NCBI GenBank assembly: GCA_035560555.1
Contig: DATMZF010000035.1
Span: 62,001 to 126,000, forward strand
Reading direction: 5' to 3'
Length of the DNA stretch: 64,000 nt
DNA from: UBA11090 sp035560555
GTDB lineage: Bacteria > Spirochaetota > Spirochaetia > Treponematales > Rectinemataceae
Part shown: positions 1 to 9,242 of the stretch, piece by piece
Position numbering within the stretch: the first letter of the stretch is position 1
How the letters are laid out: every line of letters begins with the position of its first letter
Notes under the pieces: generated by a model
What the model was told of the DNA's origin: nothing
What the model saw: only the letters and a program-made list of their open reading frames with translations
Databases searched by the model: none
Position numbers and translations under genes: made by a program

Positions 1-1
1 T

Positions 2-3000
2 GGGACATACAGCGGCAACCTGAAGGCGAAGGATCTGCCCTTGGCCCTGGATGGAGTCCGGGTGTACGGGGACCTTTCCCTTAGGGGCTTTTATGGAAAA
101 GACGGGGTCTGGTGGGTCGAAGGCGATGAAGTCGCCGCGCGATTTATTGGGGATGGTGAATACCCGGCGGTAGGGATGAAGGGGCTGAAGCTCGGCGGCG
201 GGAAAATGGAAGTAAAGACCCTAACGCTGCGAGGGAAAGGATACGGACTGTCGGGAAACCTGATCGGAAGCTATGGCGACAAGGGGATAGAAGGAAACGG
301 TGAGTTTGCCGGGGAGGAATCCCTGGGCGGCGGATCGGCCCGGTACGACCTCGCTCTGGGGTATGAAAAGGGTCGCGGAAGGCTGAAAGTCGGACTCAGC
401 GATTATGACCTTGGTCTCGTCGGGATCAAGGGGTATCGCGCCAAGGCCGCTTTGGAAGGATCGGGGGATATTTCGATCGACGAGCTGCTTGCGGGCAACT
501 ACGGAAAGCTGGATGGATGGGTCCTGCGTGGCGCGGTCGGAATCGAGGGCGACGCCCTTACCCTGAACGATCAGGACATCGAGATACGCAAAACCGCCGA
601 CGATCTCTCCATGAAGCTGGGAAACGGAAAGGGCTTGGAGGGGTTGCTGCGGTACAGTCTCGCCGGGAAAGCCTTCGACGGCGAACTGCTTCTCGCCGCA
701 TACAGCCCCGAAACCGATATCGTGGCGAGAGATTCGACGGCGAAGGAGCTGCTGGGGCTCAGATTGGATGGACGCGTCCATTTCTCCTCAGGAGAAAGCG
801 GACTGTCCTACGAAGGCCAGATGACCGCTCTCGGGGAAACCGGGCAGCGGGTGGCTGGCCTGTCGGTGGATGGCGCGAAGCTTGAGGCCGTCGGCAGCGG
901 GGACGGGAATGGACTGGGCGAACTGTCGCTAAAAGGCTCTAGCGGCGCCAACGAGTTCGGTTTTAAAGGATCGCTCGGCTACGCGGGGCTGAACGTCGCA
1001 GGCGAACTGTCTTTCGTGACAGGGGCGGACGCTGTCCAAGGGACGCTGAAAGGCGAAAAGGGTTTCTATGAGCTTTCGGTCGGGAAGGCTGTCATCAAGG
1101 GCTTTGGAATCAGCGGCCTCGTGGCCGGCGTGGAGAAAAGAGGGAATGTCTATGGGCTCTCGCTGAATGGAAAGCTTGAAAAGGACGGGGAGACTGTCCA
1201 GGTCTCGGGCTCAGGCGAGTATGGCGCTTCGCTGAAGTTTGCCGCCGAACTTGGGTATCGGGGCATATCCTATGGGCTGAACGGAGCTTTCGGGGATGGC
1301 CTTTTGACCTTGAACGGCGGATATGGGCTTGAAGGCAGGGTGGCGATCGGAGCCGGAGGCCTCAGCGAGGGTAGCCTTAAGGCCGTGGGCCTGCCGTTGG
1401 CGGTGGAAGGGGGCGTCATCTATGGAGACCTGTCTTTGAGGGGTTCCTACGGGAAGGACGACTCCTGGTGGGTGGAAGGCGACGATGTGTCGATCCGCTA
1501 CGAAGGCAAGGAAGCGTTCCCGATGGTCGACATGAAGGGCTTGAAGGTCGGCGGGGGAAGGGTGGGAGTGGAGGCCCTGACCTTGAAGGGAAAGGGGTAT
1601 GGACTTAAAGGAAGCCTGAAAGGCAGTTTCGGGGGTGAGGGGAACGAAACGATGGAGGCCAGCGGCGTCTTTGTCGGGGAGGAATCCCTGGGCGGCGGCT
1701 CCGCTTTGTACGAACTGAACCTCGGCTATGGCGGTGGCCGGGGAAGGTTGAACCTTGGGGTCGATAGTTATGATATGGGATTGCTGGGACTGCGGGGCTA
1801 TAAGGCGAACGTTTCTCTCGCCGGATCCGGCGAGCTTTCCGTCGGCGAACTCCTCAGGGGCGAATATGGGAAGCTGGACACATGGGCGATGAGAGGGGTG
1901 GTCGGGCTAGGGAGCGACGCCGTATCGGTTTCCGATCAGGAACTGGAATTGCGCAAGACCGGCGATCTGGTTTCGCTGAGGCTGGGGAACGGAAAGGGAT
2001 TCGAAGCCTCGCTGCGATATACGCTCGGGACGGAAGCCGCGCAGGGAGAGCTGTTCCTTGACGGGTACAGACCCGAAACGGAGTTCATCGGGCTGGATGG
2101 TCTTCCGAAGGAACTTCTGGGATTGAAATATGGGGGCAAGGTCGCGTTTGCGTACGGCAAGGGCGGACTTACCTATGAGGGTGACGTTTTCGTGGATGGG
2201 GAAGCCGGCCGGAAGATCGGCGGCCTGTCGGTGGACGGGGCAAGTCTGGAGGTCGCCGGAAAGGGAAACGAGAAAGGTTTTGGCGCATTGACGCTGCGAG
2301 GCGGCATCGGTGGCTACAATCTCGGATACGAGGGCTCGCTGGATTACGAGGGTTTGAGAATAGCGGGGCTTCTGTCGCTGTCGAAGGGGGAAGAAAGCAT
2401 CCTCTGCTCTCTGAAGGGCGAGAAAGGCGCCTATGAGCTTTCGGCGGGAAAGGGATCGTTGGGTGGTATCGCTCTTGAGAACTTGTCGGCATCGGTGGAA
2501 GAGAAGGAAGAACGCTACGACCTCAGGCTGGGCGGAACGATAGCCCGAGGAAAGGTAGAGGGCGAGGGCTCTCTTCTGAAAGGAAAGAAGGGCTACGAAG
2601 CGCGCATGGGGCTTCAGGGTATCGAGATCGTGGGATTGTTGAGGATTGCCGAAGTCTTCGGGATACAGGCGCCCGATATCGGTCTGAAACAAGCCCTCGT
2701 CAGCGGTGATCTGAGCCTGAGCGGCGATTATGAAAAGATTTCCTGGGTCGTGGGGGGGATGAGAGGGGACCTGGACCTGGAGGGCGGGAAGGTTGTCGTT
2801 CAGGGCTCGGGCGTGGGAGACGGAAGCAAGTACGAGATCAAGGAACTGAATGTTGGGATTGGCGCCGAGACCCTCAACATCAAAGGTACGGGCGAGTATG
2901 GGGCCGGACTCAAATTTGTCGGAAATGTTGGCTACCGGGGGATGAATTATGGCTTGGAGGCCGCCTATCAGAAGGGCCTTGTGACCATGAAGGGCGGCTA

Positions 3001-5512
3001 TGGACTTGAGGGCGAGGTGAGGATCGGCGACCAGGGCTCGTATGAGGGGAGCTTGAAAGCCAAAGGCCTTCCCTTATCGGTGTCAGGTGGCATCGTCTAT
3101 GGCGACCTCTCGCTCCATGGAGCCTATGGAAGCGATAAAATATGGTGGATCGAGGGAGACGATGTCGGTCTCCGGTACGAGGGCGAAAGCGAGTACCCCG
3201 AGCTTGGAATGAAGGGAGTGAAGGTCAGCGGCGGGAAAATGGATATAGGAACCTTGACGGTTACGGGGAAGGGCTATGGTCTTTCGGGAAACTTGAGCGC
3301 CAGCTACGACGACCTTCTGAAGGCCCCCGCCATTTCGCTGAAGGGCACGCTTAGGAGCACCGAGAACGCCGTCGAGTCCTACGACGTCGGCGCGACCTAC
3401 GCGGCTGGCATCCTCGACGCGAAAATCGGCGTAGGGGGGTTCCCTCTCGAACGGTACATCGCGCGGGACCTAAAGGGCTCGCTCGAAGGCACCGTAAGTA
3501 TTGTCGGGCCAATCGATATGGCCTCAGTGAAGCTGGACGCCCTCGATTTGAAGACCATTCCTCCCGTGAAATTCGACGCGAAACTGGTCGGAGGGGAATA
3601 CAAGAGCATTCCCGTCAAGATGACGGCATCCGGCACGCTGGAAAACGGACTGTTGAGGATTCTTTCCCCCAAAATAGAGTATTTGAGCCACCAGGCAGAG
3701 AACATCGACGCCTCGATTTTGCCGGTGGAGGGCAGGATAGATCTCGCGTTTGACTATAAAACGGTGTTGGGCAGCGACCGTCTGGAGACGGGCGTCGTCG
3801 CTCAGGCCCAACTACGTGGAGCCGATACCTCGGCTTCGTCGACGAAAACGAGCGGCTTTTCGGCCGATTTCTCAGGAAAACTGTTAAATGCGAAATATCG
3901 TGAAACTTTAGTGGATCGCTGGGAGTTTTCTGGTACATACGGGAACGGGAAACTCTCCGTCGAGGGCGACGGGGGAGCGCTGGTCGCGAACCTCGCTTCG
4001 GATGGCGCCTTCGATATACTGATGAAAGACAAGTTCCCCGTTTCCGCAAACATCAAGGGGACCATGTCGAATAACGTAGTGACCGCCACCATGGAAAATC
4101 TCGAGATCGACTTGAAAAAGCTCGGTTCCGTGCTGCCCTTGGGGAAAATCGAGATACTCGACGGCATCATCTCGGGCGGTCTGGCCCTCAAGGGCCCCAT
4201 ATCCGACCCGGAGATAAACGGCGCGTTGACGCTGAGGAAAGCCAGGGTTCTCTCTCGCGAGCTTGTGCTGGGCGAGCTTGGTCCCTTCACCACGACGATC
4301 AGTTTCAATGGAAAGAACATCGAGATGGCCCCGGCGACGGTTCCCCTGGAACAGGGGGTCGTGGAAGTCTCGGCCTCGGGTCTTCTGGACCAGTGGTCGC
4401 TCACCGACCTCAAGTTCAATGTACAGTCGCAGAAAAACAGCGTGGTGAACGTATCGACGAAGATCGCGGGCATCACGGTGGTGGATGCCAAGGCGCAGGT
4501 GGATATGACCCTCTCGGTGGAGAACGACGTGCTCGTGGCCGAGGGGGCGGTATATCTCGAGCGCGGCCAGGTCATGATCGATCCTCAGGGTTTCCAGCCT
4601 GAAAACGCGCCGCCAGTCGATCCAAACGCGCTCGCCTTCAGGATTAAGGCCGCGATGACCTTCGGGAAACAGCTCGAAGTCTATCTTCCCGACAACAAGA
4701 TCCCCCTTGTCCGCGGCTACACTTCCCCCGGCAGCTTCCTTACGCTTCAGTACGATTCAGCCTCCCAGGATTTCTCCCTGGACGGCACAATCGACCTCAG
4801 GACGGGTTACGTCCTCTACTACTTGAGGAGCTTCTTCCTTAAAAGCGGCAGCATCGATTTTTCTGAGAACAGCACGAAATTCAATCCCCTCATCACCGCC
4901 GCGGCGGAGTTGAGAGAGTCGAACGCCCAGGGAACCGTGAAGATCATGCTGAACGCCGAAAAATCCCCGCTTGAACATCTGAACCCCACGCTGAGCTCGG
5001 TGCCTTTCTACAGCGAGACCCAGCTGATCGCGCTGATGTCGGGTGGCGTTCTCGCCGCCGACACCTCGGAGACGCTCAACATCCGGGAAGCGGCCATCGC
5101 GTCCTCGGAGTTCATTCCCCAGTTCAACATATTCAAGACATTCGAGAGGAATGTGCAGAAGGCCCTCGGCGTGGATATCGTGTTCATACGCTCTTCTTTC
5201 ATGCAGCGCTGGCTGCTCGATCTAACCAAGCCGGCGACCGAGGCGAACCCCGAGGATCCGCTGGCCCGCTACCTGGATAAGAGCGAGCTCTATGTGGGCA
5301 AATACATTACGGATTCGGCATTTCTCCACGCCGGGCTCAAGTTCCGCGAGGACCCCCTTGTGAGTTCGTCGCGTTTGCGTCTAGACTCCGAATTCGGCAT
5401 AGAGCTTGAATCGCCTCTGGGGCTAATCAATTGGAGCATCACGCCTTCCATAGATGAAGGTTCTCTCGTCACCGGGCAGGAATTGAGCCTGAGCTGGCGA
5501 TATGTGTACTAG
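2..5512 (+). CDS. tamB: TamB/DUF490 family translocation and assembly protein (5' end outside window)
   Basis: The reading frame is open from base 2, so the true start lies upstream; the first in-window TTG at 41 is not a credible start because the repeat pattern already begins before it. At least 1,836 residues are present. The C-terminal 500 or so residues have the DUF490 pattern seen in TamB, including the segment DLRTGYVLYYLRSFFLKSG, and end in aromatic beta-strand sequence (LSLSWRYVY). TamB proteins span the periplasm as a long beta-taco and help build or supply lipid to the outer membrane. The upstream part is an unusual Gly-rich beta-repeat array. The gene sits 19 bp before bamA on the same strand, the classic partner arrangement. 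Family assignment is firm; the role in this organism is inferred. Confidence 0.88.
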   Translation, partial: GTYSGNLKAKDLPLALDGVRVYGDLSLRGFYGKDGVWWVEGDEVAARFIGDGEYPAVGMKGLKLGGGKMEVKTLTLRGKGYGLSGNLIGSYGDKGIEGNGEFAGEESLGGGSARYDLALGYEKGRGRLKVGLSDYDLGLVGIKGYRAKAALEGSGDISIDELLAGNYGKLDGWVLRGAVGIEGDALTLNDQDIEIRKTADDLSMKLGNGKGLEGLLRYSLAGKAFDGELLLAAYSPETDIVARDSTAKELLGLRLDGRVHFSSGESGLSYEGQMTALGETGQRVAGLSVDGAKLEAVGSGDGNGLGELSLKGSSGANEFGFKGSLGYAGLNVAGELSFVTGADAVQGTLKGEKGFYELSVGKAVIKGFGISGLVAGVEKRGNVYGLSLNGKLEKDGETVQVSGSGEYGASLKFAAELGYRGISYGLNGAFGDGLLTLNGGYGLEGRVAIGAGGLSEGSLKAVGLPLAVEGGVIYGDLSLRGSYGKDDSWWVEGDDVSIRYEGKEAFPMVDMKGLKVGGGRVGVEALTLKGKGYGLKGSLKGSFGGEGNETMEASGVFVGEESLGGGSALYELNLGYGGGRGRLNLGVDSYDMGLLGLRGYKANVSLAGSGELSVGELLRGEYGKLDTWAMRGVVGLGSDAVSVSDQELELRKTGDLVSLRLGNGKGFEASLRYTLGTEAAQGELFLDGYRPETEFIGLDGLPKELLGLKYGGKVAFAYGKGGLTYEGDVFVDGEAGRKIGGLSVDGASLEVAGKGNEKGFGALTLRGGIGGYNLGYEGSLDYEGLRIAGLLSLSKGEESILCSLKGEKGAYELSAGKGSLGGIALENLSASVEEKEERYDLRLGGTIARGKVEGEGSLLKGKKGYEARMGLQGIEIVGLLRIAEVFGIQAPDIGLKQALVSGDLSLSGDYEKISWVVGGMRGDLDLEGGKVVVQGSGVGDGSKYEIKELNVGIGAETLNIKGTGEYGAGLKFVGNVGYRGMNYGLEAAYQKGLVTMKGGYGLEGEVRIGDQGSYEGSLKAKGLPLSVSGGIVYGDLSLHGAYGSDKIWWIEGDDVGLRYEGESEYPELGMKGVKVSGGKMDIGTLTVTGKGYGLSGNLSASYDDLLKAPAISLKGTLRSTENAVESYDVGATYAAGILDAKIGVGGFPLERYIARDLKGSLEGTVSIVGPIDMASVKLDALDLKTIPPVKFDAKLVGGEYKSIPVKMTASGTLENGLLRILSPKIEYLSHQAENIDASILPVEGRIDLAFDYKTVLGSDRLETGVVAQAQLRGADTSASSTKTSGFSADFSGKLLNAKYRETLVDRWEFSGTYGNGKLSVEGDGGALVANLASDGAFDILMKDKFPVSANIKGTMSNNVVTATMENLEIDLKKLGSVLPLGKIEILDGIISGGLALKGPISDPEINGALTLRKARVLSRELVLGELGPFTTTISFNGKNIEMAPATVPLEQGVVEVSASGLLDQWSLTDLKFNVQSQKNSVVNVSTKIAGITVVDAKAQVDMTLSVENDVLVAEGAVYLERGQVMIDPQGFQPENAPPVDPNALAFRIKAAMTFGKQLEVYLPDNKIPLVRGYTSPGSFLTLQYDSASQDFSLDGTIDLRTGYVLYYLRSFFLKSGSIDFSENSTKFNPLITAAAELRESNAQGTVKIMLNAEKSPLEHLNPTLSSVPFYSETQLIALMSGGVLAADTSETLNIREAAIASSEFIPQFNIFKTFERNVQKALGVDIVFIRSSFMQRWLLDLTKPATEANPEDPLARYLDKSELYVGKYITDSAFLHAGLKFREDPLVSSSRLRLDSEFGIELESPLGLINWSITPSIDEGSLVTGQELSLSWRYVY
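56..3312 (+). repeat. Three diverged in-frame coding repeats inside tamB
   Basis: A block of about 73 codons occurs three times, near 56-279, 1415-1635 and 3092-3312. Each copy starts with an [VI]YGDLSL[RH]G motif, continues with WW[VI]EGD[DE]V and ends with GKGYGL[SK]G[NS]L. The copies are 1,359 and 1,677 bp apart, so the long units between them also correspond: the stretches with GEESLGGGSA and SGELS.GELL.G.YGKLD recur. This is internal duplication of a large beta-repeat module, diverged at the DNA level. Confidence 0.75.
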
Positions 5513-5531
5513 ATCTGTTTGAGGAATATAC

Positions 5532-8054
5532 ATGAGAAAAACTTTGCTGGCTTTCGCCTTGATCGTGGCTTTCAGTGTCGTCGGCGCTCAGGAATCCTCG
5601 GATGAATGGTTCTGGGGGAAATCGATCGGTTCCGTGCAATGGGACGGCGTCAAGAAGGCGAATAGAAACGAATTGGACGCCCTGCTGCGCAATTACGTCG
5701 GTAAGCCTTTCACGCCGGACCTCTGGCTCGAGATGCAGTCGAGACTCTATGAACTAGAATGGTTCGATTCGATAGAACCCCTGGCCGTCCCGGTCAATGA
5801 TTCGAAGGAACAGCTCATCCTCCGCTTCGTGGTGAAGGAAAAGCCATCGGTGCTGTCGGTGCGCGTGAGCGGCAACTCGGGTGTCCGCGCTTCGGATATC
5901 CTGGCCGCGATCGGCATCAAGTCCGGCGATATCTACAATGCGACGAAGGCTAGCCTCGACGACGTGGCCGTTAAGAAACTTTACAATGAAAAAGGTTATC
6001 CGGACGCCGTCGTGGCTCATGAGGTGACTCCTTCGGCGGATCCCTCGCTCCTCGTCCTCACCTACACGATGGTGGAAGGCGCCCAAGTGTCCCTGCGCAC
6101 GATCAAGTTCACTGGCAACACCTCGATGTCTGCCCAGACGCTCAAAGGCCAGATGACCCTCAAGGAAGCGGCGCTTTTCCAGTCCGGCGCTTTCCAGGAA
6201 ACGAAGCTCGAAGAGAGCAAGAAAGCCGTCATCGACTACTATCAATCCAAGGGTTTCGTCGATGCCAAGATCATCGATGTGTTCAAGGAATATGAAAAGG
6301 ACGAGACCTCGGGCAAAAACTGGCTCATTCTGACGCTGGCCCTTTCGGAAGGCAGACAATGGAAGTATGGCGGCATGGCATTCGAGGGCAACAATGTCTT
6401 TTCCGGCGACAAGCTGAAAGACCTCGTCACGCTGAAACAGGGATCCATTCTCAACTATAAAAAACTCCAGCTCGAAAAGCAGAAGATAGACGACCTCTAC
6501 TATGAATCCGGCTACATCTTCAACCAGATCAACCTCAAGGAAGAGAGGGACGAGAATTCCGGATCGATTCTCTTCACGATAACCGTGACCGAAAGGGACA
6601 GGGCCCACATCGAAACCTTGAGCTTCAAGGGCAACGAGAAGACGAAGGAATTCGTCCTGGCCCGCGAAATGCCGCTGGAAGCGGGCGATATCTTCTCGAA
6701 GGCGAAAATCATCGACGGCATGAGAAACCTCTATAACCTCCAGTATTTCTCCACCGTCGAACCCGAAATCCATCAGGGAAGCGCCGCGAACCTCATGGAC
6801 CTCGTCCTCAACGTCGAGGAAATGAGCACGGCCGATGTCCAATTCGGTGTCACCCTAAGCGGCCTCGGCAGTAGCGACTCCTTCCCGCTTTCCGGCTACG
6901 TGAAGTGGAACGACAGGAACCTGGGGGGCAAGGGCCAGAACCTCCAGGCCAACGTGACCCTTTCGCCGACGGAGCAGTCGTTGGAGACCTCGTTCAGCGA
7001 AAACTGGCTCTTCAACAAGCGCATATCCCGGGGCCTGAGCCTCAAATTCGAGCACAGCACGGAGACCACAGGTCAGGACATCCTCGGCCCGGTGTTCACC
7101 GATCAGGATATACCCGATCCCTATGTCGCTATCGGCAGCGGCACGAACGAATGGAGCGGCTCCCTCTCCTCGATCCCCGACCAGTATCTCATGCCCTACG
7201 AAAACTGGGATTTCAGCCTCGGCTTCAATCTCGGCTATACGCTCAAGACGAGGGTGGGGGACCTTGGCGCGACGGGCGGTCTCTCCTCCGGATTGGGCAT
7301 GATCAACTACGACGAGGACAAATACAGACCCTACGAAGCCGAGTTCCGCGACACGAACCAGGAATGGCTGCTCACCAACAAGATATATGGCCGCGCCTAC
7401 CTGAACAACCTGGACTATTGGTACAACCCCGCGCAGGGGTACTACGCCAGCCAGCGCCTCACCGTCACGGGCTTCCTCCCCTTCGAGCGCCAGCACTATA
7501 TAAAATCGGAAACCCGCCTCGACGGTTATGCGACCCTCTTCACGATCCCCATCACCGAGACATGGAAATTCAAATGGGTCCTGATGGCCCATTCGGGATT
7601 CCAGGCCCTCTTCGCCGAACCATGGGCGGACTTCAGGGTCACGAAGGACTGGGTGAGCCTCGACGGAACCTTCAACGTGCGCGGATGGGATGATCTCTAC
7701 GGATCCAAGGGCACGATGCTCTGGGAGAATTCTCTGGAGTTGAGAATGCCGGTGATTGACCAGATGTTGTGGATGGATCTCTTCGTGGACGCCGGCGCGA
7801 TGAAAACCCGCAACGGCATGGTCGACATGTCGCTGTCCACCCCCGCCGCCGATACGACGCAGCCCAGCTTCGCCGACATTTCCTGGAAGAATTTCGCCTT
7901 CAGCACCGGCTTGGGATTCAGATTCACCATTCCCCAGTTCCCCTTCAGGTTCTATTTCGCGAAACGCTTCACGTTCGACGGTTCCGATATTTCCTGGAAG
8001 ACTACGGGCACTGACTTCGATTTCGTTCTCAGCATAACCCAGCCCCTGTATTGA
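5532..8054 (+). CDS. bamA: Outer membrane protein assembly factor BamA
   Basis: The 840-residue product begins with a signal peptide (MRKTLLAFALIVAFSVVGAQ). About 390 residues of POTRA repeats follow, recognisable from recurring strand-helix units such as IKFTGNTSMSAQTLKG, MAFEGNNVFSGDKLKD and LSFKGNEKTKEFVLAREM. A C-terminal Omp85 beta-barrel from about residue 420 contains the FNVRGWDDLYGSKG segment, matching the conserved (V/I)RGY-type motif of strand 16/loop 6, and ends in an aromatic residue (ITQPLY). Length and architecture fit a five-POTRA BamA. It inserts beta-barrel proteins into the outer membrane. A GAGGAA ribosome site precedes the ATG. It lies between tamB and the skp-like gene, which supports co-transcription as an envelope operon. 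Confidence 0.95.
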   Translation: MRKTLLAFALIVAFSVVGAQESSDEWFWGKSIGSVQWDGVKKANRNELDALLRNYVGKPFTPDLWLEMQSRLYELEWFDSIEPLAVPVNDSKEQLILRFVVKEKPSVLSVRVSGNSGVRASDILAAIGIKSGDIYNATKASLDDVAVKKLYNEKGYPDAVVAHEVTPSADPSLLVLTYTMVEGAQVSLRTIKFTGNTSMSAQTLKGQMTLKEAALFQSGAFQETKLEESKKAVIDYYQSKGFVDAKIIDVFKEYEKDETSGKNWLILTLALSEGRQWKYGGMAFEGNNVFSGDKLKDLVTLKQGSILNYKKLQLEKQKIDDLYYESGYIFNQINLKEERDENSGSILFTITVTERDRAHIETLSFKGNEKTKEFVLAREMPLEAGDIFSKAKIIDGMRNLYNLQYFSTVEPEIHQGSAANLMDLVLNVEEMSTADVQFGVTLSGLGSSDSFPLSGYVKWNDRNLGGKGQNLQANVTLSPTEQSLETSFSENWLFNKRISRGLSLKFEHSTETTGQDILGPVFTDQDIPDPYVAIGSGTNEWSGSLSSIPDQYLMPYENWDFSLGFNLGYTLKTRVGDLGATGGLSSGLGMINYDEDKYRPYEAEFRDTNQEWLLTNKIYGRAYLNNLDYWYNPAQGYYASQRLTVTGFLPFERQHYIKSETRLDGYATLFTIPITETWKFKWVLMAHSGFQALFAEPWADFRVTKDWVSLDGTFNVRGWDDLYGSKGTMLWENSLELRMPVIDQMLWMDLFVDAGAMKTRNGMVDMSLSTPAADTTQPSFADISWKNFAFSTGLGFRFTIPQFPFRFYFAKRFTFDGSDISWKTTGTDFDFVLSITQPLY

Positions 8055-8059
8055 GGGGG

Positions 8060-8094
8060 CCTCCCGGCCCACGCGCTTGTTGTGGGCCGGGAGG
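8060..8094 (+). promoter_or_regulatory. Intercistronic 13-bp perfect hairpin between bamA and skp
   Basis: The arms 8060-8072 and 8082-8094 are exact inverted complements around a 9-nt loop. There is no T-run, so it is not a typical intrinsic terminator. It lies between the bamA stop and the ribosome site of the next gene, where it could stabilise the bamA 3' end or tune downstream expression. Confidence 0.6.
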
Positions 8095-8113
8095 AGCGCA
8101 TGGAGGTAGCATC

Positions 8114-8659
8114 ATGAAGAAGATTGCGAAAGCGGGACTCATCGGCGCGATATTGCTCATTTTGGCCGTCGTCCCAGCCGCCGCCCAACAGATAACGAGA
8201 GCCGCCGTCGTCGATCTTTCCAGGGTCCTGGCGGCTTTTCCCAAGGATACCGCCGCCCTGAAGAGCTTCGAGGCGAAAAAGGCGGAAGTGCAGATCGAGG
8301 CGGACAAGAGGGCCGCCGAGATAAAAAGCCTGCAGAGTAAAAAGGCCGACGCCGATGTATTCGGCGATAGCGATCTGTCCCAGGCTCTTGCCAAGGAGAT
8401 AGGCCAGAAAACCTCATCATTGAGGGAATACATCAACGCCAGGCAGAATGAGCTGGATCTTCTCGCCAAGGCGCTGAGCTCGAGCGCCTCCTTCGTCCAG
8501 AAATTGAGCTCGACGATCGCGCAGGTGGCGGAAGCCGAAGGCTATTCGCTCGTGCTGAACCTGAAACCCCAGGATCAGAACGCGAATATCGTATTGTGGA
8601 ACAGCGCTTCGATCGATATCACCGATAAGGTGATACAGGCCATATCCTCCTTACGGTAG
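8114..8659 (+). CDS. skp: Skp/OmpH-like periplasmic chaperone
   Basis: A 181-residue protein with an N-terminal signal peptide (cleavage likely after AAAQ). The mature chain is rich in Lys, Glu and Ala, predicting the long coiled-coil arms of the Skp/OmpH family, and ends in a beta-rich segment (SLVLNLKPQDQNANIVLWNS) typical of the family's trimerisation body. The ATG at 8114 is chosen because GGAGG lies 7 nt before it; an upstream TTG overlaps the bamA stop and would abolish the signal peptide. Skp holds unfolded outer-membrane proteins on the way to BamA, fitting its place directly after bamA. It converges with the STAS gene, leaving only 5 bp between the stops. Confidence 0.87.
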   Translation: MKKIAKAGLIGAILLILAVVPAAAQQITRAAVVDLSRVLAAFPKDTAALKSFEAKKAEVQIEADKRAAEIKSLQSKKADADVFGDSDLSQALAKEIGQKTSSLREYINARQNELDLLAKALSSSASFVQKLSSTIAQVAEAEGYSLVLNLKPQDQNANIVLWNSASIDITDKVIQAISSLR

Positions 8660-8664
8660 GATGG

Positions 8665-9156
8665 TTACTCGTCGAGGCTTGGGTCGCTGGAGAGCGCTGA
8701 AGTCAAGGCGCGGAATCGCTCTTCGTTTTCCGCGGAGAGCATGCTCAGTTCTTTGTGCGCATCGAGAAGAAAGCCGGCGCTCAACGCCTCCTGCGCCACG
8801 AGCTCCTTTTTTTCCGCGGGCGCGGGACAGGGCTCGTCGGAGAATTCCAGCATCCTGGTCATCCCCATGGTCCTGAAAAGGCTTTCGCATTGCGCGTCGG
8901 CGCGATGGACGATGGGCTGGCCAATTCCCAGGCTTCGGGCGGTCTTGGCCAGATAGACGATGAGGCCCAGGAAGGTCGAATCCATATAGAGACAGGCCGA
9001 AAAATCGAAGCGCATCGAGCCTACGCCCGAATCCGGGCCCAGCAGCGCTAGAAGCTCGGTCTTGAGTTCGGGGCAGAGCGTGGCGGTGATGTGACCGACA
9101 GGAATGATGACGAGATCTTTCTCGACGAAGCCGAAATAAATATGCTCTTCTGCCAT
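8665..9156 (-). CDS. STAS-domain protein (anti-sigma-factor antagonist type)
   Basis: Residues 1-100 of this 163-residue product have the STAS fold pattern of SpoIIAA-like proteins: strand FVEKDLVIIPVGHIT, then MRFDFSACLYMDSTFLGLIVYLAKTAR, in which D-S-T-F-L-G is the phosphorylatable serine region of antagonists. Such proteins bind a partner anti-sigma kinase, but no partner is encoded nearby. The C-terminal 60 residues are acidic and of unknown role. Start choice is uncertain: an ATG at 9183 would add nine residues (MGKGKKKKV). The 9156 start is preferred because A/G-rich ribosome-site-like sequence precedes it. It is divergent from mutS. Confidence 0.75.
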   Translation of the reverse strand: MAEEHIYFGFVEKDLVIIPVGHITATLCPELKTELLALLGPDSGVGSMRFDFSACLYMDSTFLGLIVYLAKTARSLGIGQPIVHRADAQCESLFRTMGMTRMLEFSDEPCPAPAEKKELVAQEALSAGFLLDAHKELSMLSAENEERFRALTSALSSDPSLDE

Positions 9157-9205
9157 AACCTTCTTCTTTTTTCCTTTTCCCATTTGCCGCGAGCGTTTTT
9201 CCGCC

Positions 9206-9234
9206 TTGTAGAGTATCCGCCCGATCCGTATAAT
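9206..9234 (+). promoter_or_regulatory. Sigma-70-type promoter of mutS
   Basis: TTGTAG at 9206-9211, a 17-bp spacer, then a perfect TATAAT at 9229-9234. Only 8 bp separate the -10 element from the mutS ATG and no Shine-Dalgarno sequence is present, so the transcript is predicted to be leaderless. Confidence 0.7.
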
Positions 9235-9242
9235 TCAAGCCT

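Noticed and set aside
6855..8072. Minus-strand open frame of about 405 codons opposite the bamA barrel
   Set aside because: Shadow of bamA; no recognisable domain and no promoter.
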